Assembly: GCF_902729435.1 (NCBI RefSeq)
Contig: NZ_LR746522.1
Coordinates: forward strand, 10,684 to 74,683
Origin: Magnetospirillum sp. UT-4
GTDB taxonomy: Bacteria; Pseudomonadota; Alphaproteobacteria; Rhodospirillales; Magnetospirillaceae
Direction of reading: 5' to 3'
DNA length: 64,000 nt
Made by a program: the position numbers and the translations under genes. Shown in pieces: positions 29,608-41,430 of this stretch. Every line of letters starts with the position of its first letter. Within the stretch, counting starts at the first letter, position 1. A model generated the notes under the pieces. It was not told where the DNA came from and made no database searches. It worked only from the letters and a program-made list of their open reading frames with translations.

Positions 29608-29711
29608 CTCCCTCCCCCTTGTGGGGAGGGTTGGGGTGGGGGGCTGGCGCCGCCTGCATTTGCGGCCGCCAACCCCACCCCCGACCCCTCCCCATGGAAG
29701 GGGAGGGGGAG
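29608..29711. repeat. GC-rich palindromic repeat after recR
   Basis: CTCCCTCCCCCTTGTGGGGA on the left and CCCCTCCCCATGGAAGGGGA on the right enclose GGGTTGGGGTGGGGGG and its complement. Related to 28894-28993. It fills most of the space between recR and the lipoprotein gene. Confidence 0.7.
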
Positions 29712-29761
29712 TTCACCTTCCGCGCCATGAAACCGCCGCGATCCGGGGCCATCTTGAGGGC

Positions 29762-30391
29762 ATGAACCGCGCATTCGCCTTGCTCGCGCTGCTGTTTCTC
29801 GCCGCCTGCACCACGCCCATCGTGCAGACCGACGTCACCCGCTTCCATACGTTGGAGGCGGGGCCGGGGCCGCGCAGTTTCACCATCCTGCCCGAGAACG
29901 GCCAGGCCGGCAGTCTGGAGTTCCAGCGCAATGCCGAGCTGGTGGCGGCGGCGCTGCAGGCGCGCGGCTGGCGGCCGCTGCCGGCCAGCGCCAATGCCGA
30001 TGCCGTGGTGACCCTGGGCTGGGGCTTGGGGCCGGCCCACACGGTGACCTGGCAGACCCCCAGCTCGGTGTGGACCGGCACCGGCTTCGGGTCGCGCTCG
30101 AGCTGGTACGGCGGCGGCATCGGCTTTCCCCTGGGCGACCCCTTCCCCTACTGGGAGACCCGCTCGGACACCCGCCATCCCAAGTGGCTGTCGGTCGCCA
30201 TCCTGGACGGTCCGGCGTACCGGGGCGGCCAGCGGAGAGTGCTGTTCGAAGGTCGCGCGGTGACCGAGCGCGGCCGCCAGGAGATCGCGCCGCTGATGCC
30301 CTATCTGGTGCAGGGATTGTTCACCGGCTTCCCCGGCGGGTCCGGCACCACCATCCGGGTCGATGTACCGGTGACCGGCACCGCGCCGTAG
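29762..30391 (+). CDS. DUF4136-type lipoprotein
   Basis: 209 aa. Lipoprotein signal MNRAFALLALLFLAAC with the lipidated cysteine at residue 16. The body resembles DUF4136 proteins: FHTLEAGPGPRSFTI, later ELVAAALQARGWRPLPASANADAVVTLGWG, a Gly/Ser/Tyr/Trp-rich centre and the closing ALEGRAVTE-like GRAVTERGRQEIAPLMPYLVQGLF. Likely outer-membrane facing the periplasm; function unknown. ATG 29762 is chosen because it begins the signal peptide. It converges on the marR-type gene. Confidence 0.82.
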   Translation: MNRAFALLALLFLAACTTPIVQTDVTRFHTLEAGPGPRSFTILPENGQAGSLEFQRNAELVAAALQARGWRPLPASANADAVVTLGWGLGPAHTVTWQTPSSVWTGTGFGSRSSWYGGGIGFPLGDPFPYWETRSDTRHPKWLSVAILDGPAYRGGQRRVLFEGRAVTERGRQEIAPLMPYLVQGLFTGFPGGSGTTIRVDVPVTGTAP

Positions 30392-30393
30392 GC

Positions 30394-30762
30394 TCAGCCC
30401 TGGCCGGACTCATCGCCGCCGGTGGCGGCGGCGGCGGTCACGATCATCTCGCCGAATTCGCGCAGATAGACCGAGCCCTTGACGGTACGCTGCACAAGCA
30501 CCGACCGGCGATCGGTCTCGTCGGTCTTGCGCTTGACCAGGCCCAGCTCGGACAGCCGGTCCAGCGCCCGCGTCACCGCCGGCTTGGAGATGTTGAGGGT
30601 GGCGGCCAGGCCGCGCACGGTGTGGGGCGGCGGCGTCAGGTAAACGGTGAGCAGCAGCGCCATCTGCCGCGCCGACAGGTCGGGCGCGTCGCGGCGGACG
30701 CTTTCGACGATGGCCCCGCGCCAGAGATCCAGCGCCTGCACCGCCTTGAGTTGGAACCCCAT
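30394..30762 (-). CDS. MarR-family transcriptional regulator
   Basis: 122 aa. Winged helix-turn-helix: MALLLTVYLTPPPHTVRGLAATLNISKPAVTRALDRLSELGLVKRKTDETDRRSVLVQRT, with the recognition helix around SKPAVTRALDRL and the DERS-like wing. Helical ends form the dimer. It may regulate its own promoter or the aminopeptidase upstream on the same strand (gap 92 bp). Ligand unknown. Confidence 0.88.
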   Translation of the reverse strand: MGFQLKAVQALDLWRGAIVESVRRDAPDLSARQMALLLTVYLTPPPHTVRGLAATLNISKPAVTRALDRLSELGLVKRKTDETDRRSVLVQRTVKGSVYLREFGEMIVTAAAATGGDESGQG

Positions 30763-30854
30763 TCTGTCGCCGTCCGTTCGTTCCGCTGACGAAATCTTTT
30801 ATCCCACCGGGAAGGTTCCGGCAATGGCTCGATTGGGAGTTACGCCCAGATTGG

Positions 30855-32261
<1,407 letters not shown>

Positions 32262-32364
32262 TGCCGGTGCAAGGATGGCCCAGTCGGCGGCGGCTGAAAA
32301 GACCGGCTTGCGTCCAGGCGACCGAGGGCGCGATCATCCCGCTCGGAAGACAGGGAGGTCCGCC

Positions 32365-32988
32365 ATGGACGAATTGGTATTGGTCATCGGCAGCCGGCGC
32401 TGGTCGTCGTGGTCGCTGCGCCCCTATGTGGCGGCGCGCATGGCCGGTGCCACTCCGCGGCTGGTCGAGATCGCCCTGCGCCGGCCCGAAGCCAGGGCGG
32501 ACATCCTGAAATGGTCGCCCTCGGGCAAGGTGCCGTGCCTGATCCACGGCGCGGTGGTGGTGTGGGATTCCCTGGCCATCTGCGAGTACCTGGCCGAACT
32601 GTTCCCCGCCGCCGGCCTGTGGCCCGAGGATCGCGCCGCCCGCGCCGTCGCCCGCGCGGTCTCGGCCGAGATGCATTCCGGCTTCCCGGTGCTGCGCCAG
32701 ACCTGTTCCATGGAGCTGTGCGCCACCACGCCGCTGGCGGACATCCCCGCCGATCTGGCCGCCGAGCTGGAGCGCCTGGACGCCATCTGGACCGACTGCC
32801 GCGCCCGCTTCGGCGCCGGCGGGCCGTTCCTGTTCGGCCGCTTCTCGGTGGCCGACGCCATGTTCGCGCCGGTGGCGACCCGCTGCGCCACCTACGCGCT
32901 GCCGCTGGGCGAGGGCGCCGCCGCCTACCGCGATACGCTGCTGGCCTTGCCGGCGCTGGCCGAATGGCGCCAGGGGGCCTGCCCCTAA
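32365..32988 (+). CDS. Glutathione S-transferase family protein
   Basis: 207 aa. Thioredoxin-like N-domain (ELVLVIGSRRWSSWSLRPYVAARMAG, then KVPCLIHGAVVVWDSLAICEYLAE with the cis-Pro and the SxAI glutathione-binding turn) and an all-helical C-domain ending ALPALAEWRQGA. The SRRWSSWS opening fits the YfcF/zeta-like group with a catalytic serine. Substrate unknown. ATG 32365 follows CAGGGAGG. Confidence 0.88.
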   Translation: MDELVLVIGSRRWSSWSLRPYVAARMAGATPRLVEIALRRPEARADILKWSPSGKVPCLIHGAVVVWDSLAICEYLAELFPAAGLWPEDRAARAVARAVSAEMHSGFPVLRQTCSMELCATTPLADIPADLAAELERLDAIWTDCRARFGAGGPFLFGRFSVADAMFAPVATRCATYALPLGEGAAAYRDTLLALPALAEWRQGACP

Positions 32989-33078
32989 CCCCTGCATGTG
33001 CGTGCAGATTCGCGGTTTCGCGCCGCCGCGTTTCGCGGCAATATGTGCGCGCGCGACGCTCGGGGGGCGCCAGAGGTC

Positions 33079-34104
33079 ATGGCTGAAGAAGAACTCAAAG
33101 CGATCAGCGACAGCGACATGGATTCCATGTTCGTGCTGCCGCTCTCCATCATCCCGCTGGAGACGCCGGCGCTGCAGAGCGCAAAGCTGATCAAGAACGT
33201 CCGCCTGAAAAGCGTCATCGAGATCTTCTCCGACGACCAGACCGGCTCGGGTCAGGTCGACATCGAGAGCCTGCCGCGCATGTTCAACTGGAATCCGGAC
33301 GAGTTGCACCCGGACCACGCCGTCCTGCGCCGCCTGGCCCTGCTGCCCAGCTACGACGTCTATTCGCTGCGCATTTCCTTGCGCGAGCACGGCATCCCGG
33401 TGAACGACTTCTCGGCCCTCAAGCTGAGCCCGGACAAGGCCAGCGAGCTGACCAAGTACATGGTCATGTTCACCCGCCCGCTGATGAAGATGATCTACGC
33501 CGACGAGGCGGTGAAGGTCGAAAGCTACGACGACCTGCTGCACCTGTTCCGCGACCCCGACGTGCGCAAGGCGAAGCAGCGCCTCGAGCAGATGGCCACC
33601 AGCCTGAACATCGACATGTTCGACGTGCCCCGCTTCCTCGAGGATTACGGCGACACCTTCCTGTCGCTGTCCTATTACCGCCACTCGCTGGACCGCCTCG
33701 AGCCCTACTTCACCGCCTGCGTCGCGGCCATGAAGCCGATCCGCACCCATTTCCAGCTGCGCCAGAACCAGGGCCTGATGAAGACCTGCGACATGATCGA
33801 GGACACCATCAACAACATGTCGGCCGCCATCACCGGCCGACTCGAGGTGTTCGAGCGGCGCACCCGCGAGATGTGGGGCAACCTCAACCAGGAAGAGTTT
33901 CGCCAGGTCAAGACGCTGATCGAGCGCTACCACGTCACCATCGGCGCGGTGCTGTGCGGCCTGACGGTGAAGATGAACACCTTCGCCCGCACCTTCCCGC
34001 GGCCCAGCACCGGCGGCCCGGTCAAGCGCGCCGACTTCATGGCCTCGGAGATGATCCAGGGCATCGAGATCATCCGCAATTCCGAGAAGCAGTTCGCCCT
34101 GTAG
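33079..34104 (+). CDS. Uncharacterised helical protein
   Basis: 341 aa; I do not recognise the family. No signal peptide or membrane helix. The N-terminus is acidic (MAEEELKAISDSDMDSMFVLPLSIIPLETPAL). The rest is mostly amphipathic helix, for example KASELTKYMVMFTRPLMKMIYADEAVK, and a possible coiled coil in NQGLMKTCDMIEDTINNMSAAITGRLEVFERRTREMWGNLNQEEF. Rich in Met and Phe, low in Gly/Pro. ATG 33079 follows AGAGG. It stands alone. The length and codon use suggest a conserved resident gene. Confidence 0.7.
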   Translation: MAEEELKAISDSDMDSMFVLPLSIIPLETPALQSAKLIKNVRLKSVIEIFSDDQTGSGQVDIESLPRMFNWNPDELHPDHAVLRRLALLPSYDVYSLRISLREHGIPVNDFSALKLSPDKASELTKYMVMFTRPLMKMIYADEAVKVESYDDLLHLFRDPDVRKAKQRLEQMATSLNIDMFDVPRFLEDYGDTFLSLSYYRHSLDRLEPYFTACVAAMKPIRTHFQLRQNQGLMKTCDMIEDTINNMSAAITGRLEVFERRTREMWGNLNQEEFRQVKTLIERYHVTIGAVLCGLTVKMNTFARTFPRPSTGGPVKRADFMASEMIQGIEIIRNSEKQFAL

Positions 34105-34120
34105 GGAATGCGGGGCGGCC

Positions 34121-34543
34121 TCAGTAACGCACCGTCATCACCACCTCGCCGCCCGCGTCCGGCAGGTCGAAGGCCGAGTCGGCGAAAGCCGGCGGGCCGC
34201 TGACCTCGGGATCGTTGGACAGGGCGTAGCCCTCGGTCGGGATCATGCCCATGAAGCGGTCGAGGCCGCCGTCGCCGTCCTCGTCGTGATAGGCCATGAT
34301 GGCGTAGCGGCCGGCCGGCAGCCCCTCGAAGCGCACCGTCACCCGCCCCGCCGCCGCCGGCGCCTCCCGCAGCGCCACCGCCTTGTCCTCCTTGCGGAAG
34401 GTCTCGGCGCGGTCGTAGAGGCCGACCCGCACGCCGCCCCGGTCGTGGGCGAGTCCTTCCAGGATGGCGGTAAGGTCGGCGGCGGCGGCGGGCCAGGCGG
34501 CCAGCGCCAGAAGCAGGGCGGCCAGGCGGACGGGAGCGGTCAT
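34121..34543 (-). CDS. DUF2141 exported protein
   Basis: 140 aa. Sec signal peptide MTAPVRLAALLLALAAWPAAAA, then a beta-sandwich pattern typical of DUF2141: GGVRVGLYDRAETFRKEDKA, VTVRFEGLPAGRYAIMAYHDEDGDGGLDRFMGMIPTEGYALSNDPE and the FADSAFDLPDAGGEVVMTV end. The DEDGDGGLD run could bind calcium. Periplasmic or secreted; function unknown. Minus strand, downstream of no obvious partner, 85 bp before the ABC exporter's stop. Confidence 0.88.
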   Translation of the reverse strand: MTAPVRLAALLLALAAWPAAAADLTAILEGLAHDRGGVRVGLYDRAETFRKEDKAVALREAPAAAGRVTVRFEGLPAGRYAIMAYHDEDGDGGLDRFMGMIPTEGYALSNDPEVSGPPAFADSAFDLPDAGGEVVMTVRY

Positions 34544-34628
34544 GGCGGGATGGGCCTCGATAAATCCGGAACCGCTCCAAAGTGCCGCACAATGCCGTTC
34601 AATTCCATGCGAATTCGCAAGTGAGCGA

Positions 34629-36497
<1,869 letters not shown>

Positions 36498-36600
36498 GCC
36501 CCTAAGATGAGGCGGGCGCCGCGCCCGCGCAACGCATCCCGTGGGGTTGCGCACAGGAGGCGCCGTTGCCCGCCGCCGCCGCCGTCGCTATTGTGGCCGC

Positions 36601-38043
36601 ATGCGCCATCCCACCGAACTCCATAACGGCGACGTCGCCTGGAAGACCGTCCGCGTCCTGGTCTTCAGCGCCGACGATGCCTTCCGCTTCCTGGTGCGCC
36701 AGACCTTCCGCAAGCTGAACGTGCGCGAGGTGCTGTCGACCAGCGTCCCGGCCGACGCCACCCCGATGATGAAGCAGGCCCCCGACATCGCGCTGGTCGA
36801 TCTGGACGGCGACGTGGCGGCGGCCATCGCCTTCCTCGAGCGGGTGCGCGCCGCCGATGCCGAGATCCCGGTGCTGGCCATGGCGGGCACCGAGAAGACC
36901 GGCGCCCCCGACGCCCTGCGCTTAGGGATCGAGGGCCTGGTGCCCAAGCGGGTGTCGGGCCACGAGCTGTCGCACCGGGTGGCCGAGACCCTGAAGGACC
37001 CCAGGCGGCTGCCGCCGCCGGCAGAGGCCAAGCCGAAGCCGGCCGTCGTGCTGCCGCCGCGCCCGGCTGCGGCCCCCTCCCCCGAGGCCCCGCCGCCGGG
37101 CGCCATCGGCGGCGCGCCCGACCCGGTCAAGGCCGAGCTGGCGGCGCTGACCGCCAGGCTGGCGGCCAATTCCAAGGTCCTGGGCGGCGGCGCCGCCGCT
37201 CCCACCCCCCGGCCGGCGCCGCCGCCGGCCCGGACGGCCGCCCGCGGCGGTGACGGCGGCACCTGGGGGGGCGATGCCCCGGCGGCCAAGCGCCCCTCCG
37301 GCGGCACCCTCGACCTGGACGACCTCGCCCCGGCGCCGGCGGCGCGCGGCGGCAAGCTGGACGATGACGACATCGCCGCCGCCCCGGTCGGCGTCAAGGG
37401 CGGCACGCTGGACCTGCGCCCCCTGTCCGACGACGAACGCGCCGCGGCCGAAAAGCGCAAGGCGGCGTGGCAGGAGGAACTGGCCCAGTCCGGCCATACC
37501 GCGCGCGCCGGCAAGGACGTCGCCGGGCTCGACGTCAGCGCCATCGTCGCCGCCCATGGCGAGTGGCTGGCGACCAAGGGGGCGGGCGGCAAGCGCGCCA
37601 ACTTCCAGGGCATGGACCTGGCCGGCGGCGACCTGTCGGCGGCGGTTCTGGCCAACGCCACCTTCCGCGATGCCGAGCTGTCCGACGCCACCCTGGCCGA
37701 GTCCCGTCTCGACGGCTGCGACTTCCGCTATGCCAAGATGGGCGCCACCGACCTCGCCGGGGCCGATCTGGGGGTGGCCCAGCTGCGCCATGCCGACCTG
37801 CGGCTGGCCAACCTGGAAGGGGCCAATCTGCGCGGCGCCGACCTGTCGGGAGCGCGGCTGGCCGGGGCACGCCTGGCCGGTGCCGATTTCGGCGGCGCGG
37901 TCCTGGTCAGCACCGATTTGTGCGATGCCGACCTGTCGCAGGTCGACAAGCTGGGCCAAGCCCAGGTCGACAAGGCCATCTGCGACATGAAGACCAAGCT
38001 GCCGCCCGGCATCTCCCGCCCGCGCCGGCCGGACGGGGAATGA
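36601..38043 (+). CDS. Receiver-like domain fused to pentapeptide repeats
   Basis: 480 aa. Residues ~17-130 resemble a response-regulator receiver: VRVLVFSADDAFRFLVRQTFRKL with the acidic pair D25/D26, a phosphoacceptor-like D67 in ALVDLDG, and K116 in GLVPKRVS. The conserved Thr/Ser after beta-4 is Ala here (PVLAMAG), so signalling may be atypical. Residues ~135-330 are a Pro/Ala/Gly-rich linker. Residues ~335-450 are pentapeptide repeats of the A(D/N)LxG type (NLEGANLRGADLSGARLAGA), a right-handed beta-helix. No DNA-binding output domain. A histidine kinase follows 90 bp downstream. ATG 36601 is selected. Confidence 0.78.
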   Translation: MRHPTELHNGDVAWKTVRVLVFSADDAFRFLVRQTFRKLNVREVLSTSVPADATPMMKQAPDIALVDLDGDVAAAIAFLERVRAADAEIPVLAMAGTEKTGAPDALRLGIEGLVPKRVSGHELSHRVAETLKDPRRLPPPAEAKPKPAVVLPPRPAAAPSPEAPPPGAIGGAPDPVKAELAALTARLAANSKVLGGGAAAPTPRPAPPPARTAARGGDGGTWGGDAPAAKRPSGGTLDLDDLAPAPAARGGKLDDDDIAAAPVGVKGGTLDLRPLSDDERAAAEKRKAAWQEELAQSGHTARAGKDVAGLDVSAIVAAHGEWLATKGAGGKRANFQGMDLAGGDLSAAVLANATFRDAELSDATLAESRLDGCDFRYAKMGATDLAGADLGVAQLRHADLRLANLEGANLRGADLSGARLAGARLAGADFGGAVLVSTDLCDADLSQVDKLGQAQVDKAICDMKTKLPPGISRPRRPDGE

Positions 38044-38133
38044 AACCGACTCGCAAGCCGCAGATTCCCATCGAAAATCCACGAATTCGTCATATGCTGA
38101 TATCCGGGAGTTGAATGACAGCGGGGACGTGTT

Positions 38134-39864
38134 TTGGCACCGATCGATGCCGAACGCCTGAGGCGCGTCATCGTCCTGTATGCGACCGTCGCCATGGCCA
38201 CCATCAGCCTGGTGGTGGCGGCGGTGGCCATCGGGCCGCTGGCGCTGCGCCTGCGTGAGGATGCCGTCGCCGGCTTGCGTCACGAACTGGCGCTGAAGGC
38301 GATAGCCGGCGCCGAGGTGCTGACCCGCGCCCGCAACCTGGCCGAGCAGGTGACCAGCCGCACCGTCATCCGCGAACGCCTGGAAGCCTACAACCGCGGC
38401 GAAATCACCCTGCCCGAGCTGGCCGAGTTCACCCGCGACAAGCTGGGCGACGCCCTCAACCTGTCGCCCGAGCTGCTGGGCATCGGCCGCTTCGCCGCCT
38501 CGGGCGAAGCGGTGGTCGATATCGGCCGGCCGCTCGACGGGCTGCCGCTGCCGCCGTTGGGGCGGCGCGAGATGACGCTGTCGCTGATCGAGGCCGGCGG
38601 CGAGCCGGTGCTGCTGATGGCCGCCCCCATCATCGGCCGCGGCAAGGTGCTGGCCGGCACCGACCTGGTGGCGGTGGACGCCGGCTCGCTGAAATCGATC
38701 CTCGACGAGGCCCGCGCGCTGGGCCACAGCGGCGAGGCGGCGATCCTCGACGCCGCCGCCGGATACCGGGTGCTGCTGGCGTCGAAGGGAGCGCAGGCCG
38801 CCGTGCCCGCCACCGCCGCCATCGCCGCCCGCGCCATCGAGTCCGGGGGATCGGTGCTGGACGAATCCGGCGGCTACATCTACACCGCCGAGCCGCTGCG
38901 CGGGACCCCGTGGGTGCTGGTGCTGCGCATCCGCTCCGGCGAAGCCACCGCCAGCGTCGACCGCCTGCTGCTGCTGGTGATCCTGGGCGCGGCGGCGCTG
39001 ATCGGGCTGGGGGTGTTGGGGCTGCGCAAGGTGCTGGCGCCGATGACCGGCGTGTTCATCGTCCAGCATGCCGACATGGCCCGCCAGATCGGAGCCCTGG
39101 AACAGGCCAAGGCCGAGCTGGCGGCCAAGACCCGCAGCCTGGCCCTGTCCAATGCCGAGCTGCAGGAATACGCCTACGCCGCCTCGCACGACCTGCAGGA
39201 GCCGGTGCGCACCATCATCGGCTTCACCCAGCTGCTCAAGCGCCGCTACCGCAGCCAGATGGGTCCCGAGGCCGACGAGTTCATCGACTTCATCGTCGAA
39301 GGCGCCGAGCGCATGCGCCGCCAGATCAACGACCTGCTGTCCTATGCCCGGCTGGGCCGCAACGAGGCGCCGGCCGAGGTGGTGGACATGGATTCGGTGG
39401 TGGCCGAAGCCATCGAGGTGCTGCACGCGGTGATCGCCGAGACCGGCGCCACCATCGAGGCGGCGCCGCTGCCGAACGTGAAGGGCGGACACGACGCCAT
39501 GCTGCGGCTGATGCAGAACCTGCTGTCCAACGCCATCAAGTTCACCAAGCCCGGCGAAGCTCCGCGGGTCGAGATCACGGCCTCGGTCGCCGACGGCTGG
39601 GCCGAGTTCACCGTGCGCGACCACGGCATCGGCATCGAGCCGGAATACCACGACCGCATCTTCCACATGTTCGAGCGCCTGCACCCAAGGGGCCACTACG
39701 ACGGCAGCGGCATCGGCCTGGCCATCTGCCGCAAGGCGGTGGAACTGCTGGGCGGGCGCATCTGGGTGGAATCGCGCCCCGGCGACGGCGCCGCCTTCCA
39801 CTTCCTGCTGCCGGCGGCGAAGGCGGCGCCGGTGGCGGCGGACGATCATCACGTCCGCCATTAG
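38134..39864 (+). CDS. Membrane sensor histidine kinase
   Basis: 576 aa from TTG 38134, seven bases after GCGGGGA. Two transmembrane helices (about 12-36 and 277-297) bracket a ~240-residue periplasmic sensor region without a recognised ligand domain. A short coiled coil (about 312-345) leads to the HisKA box YAYAASHDLQEPVRTIIGF with H352. The ATPase domain shows NLLSNAIKF (N box), DHGIGIEP (G1) and GSGIGLAICRK (G2). The H-box resembles phytochrome-type kinases. It probably phosphorylates the receiver-like protein encoded just upstream. Confidence 0.92.
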   Translation: MAPIDAERLRRVIVLYATVAMATISLVVAAVAIGPLALRLREDAVAGLRHELALKAIAGAEVLTRARNLAEQVTSRTVIRERLEAYNRGEITLPELAEFTRDKLGDALNLSPELLGIGRFAASGEAVVDIGRPLDGLPLPPLGRREMTLSLIEAGGEPVLLMAAPIIGRGKVLAGTDLVAVDAGSLKSILDEARALGHSGEAAILDAAAGYRVLLASKGAQAAVPATAAIAARAIESGGSVLDESGGYIYTAEPLRGTPWVLVLRIRSGEATASVDRLLLLVILGAAALIGLGVLGLRKVLAPMTGVFIVQHADMARQIGALEQAKAELAAKTRSLALSNAELQEYAYAASHDLQEPVRTIIGFTQLLKRRYRSQMGPEADEFIDFIVEGAERMRRQINDLLSYARLGRNEAPAEVVDMDSVVAEAIEVLHAVIAETGATIEAAPLPNVKGGHDAMLRLMQNLLSNAIKFTKPGEAPRVEITASVADGWAEFTVRDHGIGIEPEYHDRIFHMFERLHPRGHYDGSGIGLAICRKAVELLGGRIWVESRPGDGAAFHFLLPAAKAAPVAADDHHVRH

Positions 39865-40094
39865 GGTCCGTTCACGTCGCACCGCCGTGAACGTGAGAAA
39901 ATCAGCCTCTACCTTTGTTGAATGGAGCAAGCGTCCCACACAATTCTGAGCCCACATGACGCGGTCTTGCGTGGTAGGCGCACAACGTGGTCGCGGCGGT
40001 CATGGGGCGTGCAGCTAGCAGGCCCGCCGCTTATTGACCGAGCCCTATTCAATGGTAGTATTTACTCGGTAATGGACGACTTTTTGCCCGGGCC
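39865..40094. other. AT-richer intergenic stretch upstream of the accessory module
   Basis: 230 bases between the kinase and the nitrilase-like gene. It contains an inverted repeat GTTCACG/CGTGAAC (39870-39876 and 39886-39892) just after the kinase stop, then AT-richer sequence unlike the surroundings, and the promoter at 40034-40061. No small gene or RNA is evident. Confidence 0.5.
40034..40061 (+). promoter_or_regulatory. Candidate promoter of the nitrilase-like module
   Basis: TTGACC (40034-40039), 16-base spacer, TAGTAT (40056-40061). The predicted start is about 25 bases before the ATG at 40095, so the leader would be very short. Confidence 0.55.
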
Positions 40095-41396
40095 ATGAGA
40101 TTCGAACAATGGAGAACAGCGGTCCGTCGGTGCGCCGCCGTTCAAGGGCGCCGTCCGGCCGAGACCCTCCACGAATACCGTCAGGTGCTGATTGAGCTCC
40201 ACCAATTGGCTATGCAGGCCCCCGCCGTGGTCCGCGACGCCTTCAAACGCCTGCGTGAGAGCGACATAAAAGCTGAGGCCGCGAAACGGGAAACGCGGGT
40301 GGCCAACGGCAATTGCGCCTGGGACTGTCCCCTGGATGACGCCGACGAGGCCACCTGGATGATGGCCCTGGGGGCACAGATCAGGGCAGTGGAAACCTGG
40401 ATGAACATATCGGTCGCCCACGCCCTGGGAGAACCCGCCAGCGCCGATGCCTGGTACTGCGCCGCGACCGACCACTACGCCGTTCCCCGCCGACGGCCTT
40501 TTCGCCCCAAGGACCACCATCCCTATGAGCGTCGGGGCCTGCTCTACCACCGCATCATTCCGGCGGAAGTGTCGGGCTATCAGGTCCGGATCACGCTGGA
40601 CAACGCCCGCGATCCCTCGCGCGACGGCATCACCCGCATGGGGGCGGCGCTGCTGCAGGACTTCCGCTTCACCCATACCCGCCATGGCGACGGCTTCCTG
40701 ATCGACTCGGTGGAGGCAACGGATATGGCTGCCACCATCGGGGCACAGGTTGAACGAGCCTGCGGCGCCGCCTGCTATTGCGTGGTCTGGCCCGAATTGG
40801 CGCTTTCCCCGGCGGCGCGCGACCATATCGCCACCTTGCTCCGCCACCACGACGGCAGAAACCGGCCTGCCGTTGTGGTTGCGGGATCGTGGCACCAACG
40901 CGACGGCAGCGTCGCTCGTAACGTCGGCACGGTGCTGGACGGGTACGGCCGCTCGGTGCTCACCTTCGCCAAGGCGCTGCCGTTCACCCATGACAGCCTC
41001 GGACCGGAAGCCATCCAGGGCAGCCACGCCATCGAGGTGTTGGTTACCCGCGACAGCGTCATCGCCTTCGCCATCTGCCGCGATTATTGCGACAACCAGG
41101 TGCTGTCGCCGTTTCCCGATCTGGACGTCGATCTGATCCTGGTCCCCTCGCTCGGCAACGCCGCCACCATGGACGGCCACAGGGTGACCGCGAAGCGGGC
41201 GGCCCTCAACCACGGCACCCGCACCTTCGTGGTGCAGCAGGACCTGCCGGCGGGCACGGACCCGCGCCTGGGACTCGTGTTGCCGCCGCAGGCCGGGGCC
41301 GATCAGAAAGCGCTGGCGCAGTCCGACGTATGGAAGGTCTATGAAGTCACTTCGTTAGGCCCATATTATGTTGGCGGCCGGACTGAAACGTTGTAA
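40095..41396 (+). CDS. Nitrilase-superfamily (carbon-nitrogen hydrolase-like) protein
   Basis: 433 aa; larger than a single-domain nitrilase (~270-300). The C-terminal ~220 residues carry a plausible Glu-Lys-Cys triad: E234 in VVWPELAL, K293 in LTFAKALPF and C328 in FAICRDYCDN, followed by DLILVPSLGN and RAALNHGTRTFVVQQ, which match the nitrilase layout. The N-terminal ~200 residues (helical, then GYQVRITLDNARDPSRDG) are unrecognised. No signal peptide. Substrate unknown. First of three closely spaced genes on the + strand with their own promoter; base composition is slightly less GC-rich than the neighbours. Confidence 0.72.
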   Translation: MRFEQWRTAVRRCAAVQGRRPAETLHEYRQVLIELHQLAMQAPAVVRDAFKRLRESDIKAEAAKRETRVANGNCAWDCPLDDADEATWMMALGAQIRAVETWMNISVAHALGEPASADAWYCAATDHYAVPRRRPFRPKDHHPYERRGLLYHRIIPAEVSGYQVRITLDNARDPSRDGITRMGAALLQDFRFTHTRHGDGFLIDSVEATDMAATIGAQVERACGAACYCVVWPELALSPAARDHIATLLRHHDGRNRPAVVVAGSWHQRDGSVARNVGTVLDGYGRSVLTFAKALPFTHDSLGPEAIQGSHAIEVLVTRDSVIAFAICRDYCDNQVLSPFPDLDVDLILVPSLGNAATMDGHRVTAKRAALNHGTRTFVVQQDLPAGTDPRLGLVLPPQAGADQKALAQSDVWKVYEVTSLGPYYVGGRTETL

Positions 41397-41430
41397 AACG
41401 TGTCGGCCCGCATTGACGCGGAACAGGCGA

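Noticed and set aside
40080-40110. GAGATTCGAAC near the start of the nitrilase-like gene looks like a tRNA T-arm on the minus strand.
   Set aside because: The flanking bases do not pair as a T-stem and no anticodon arm or acceptor stem can be drawn; no tRNA is present.
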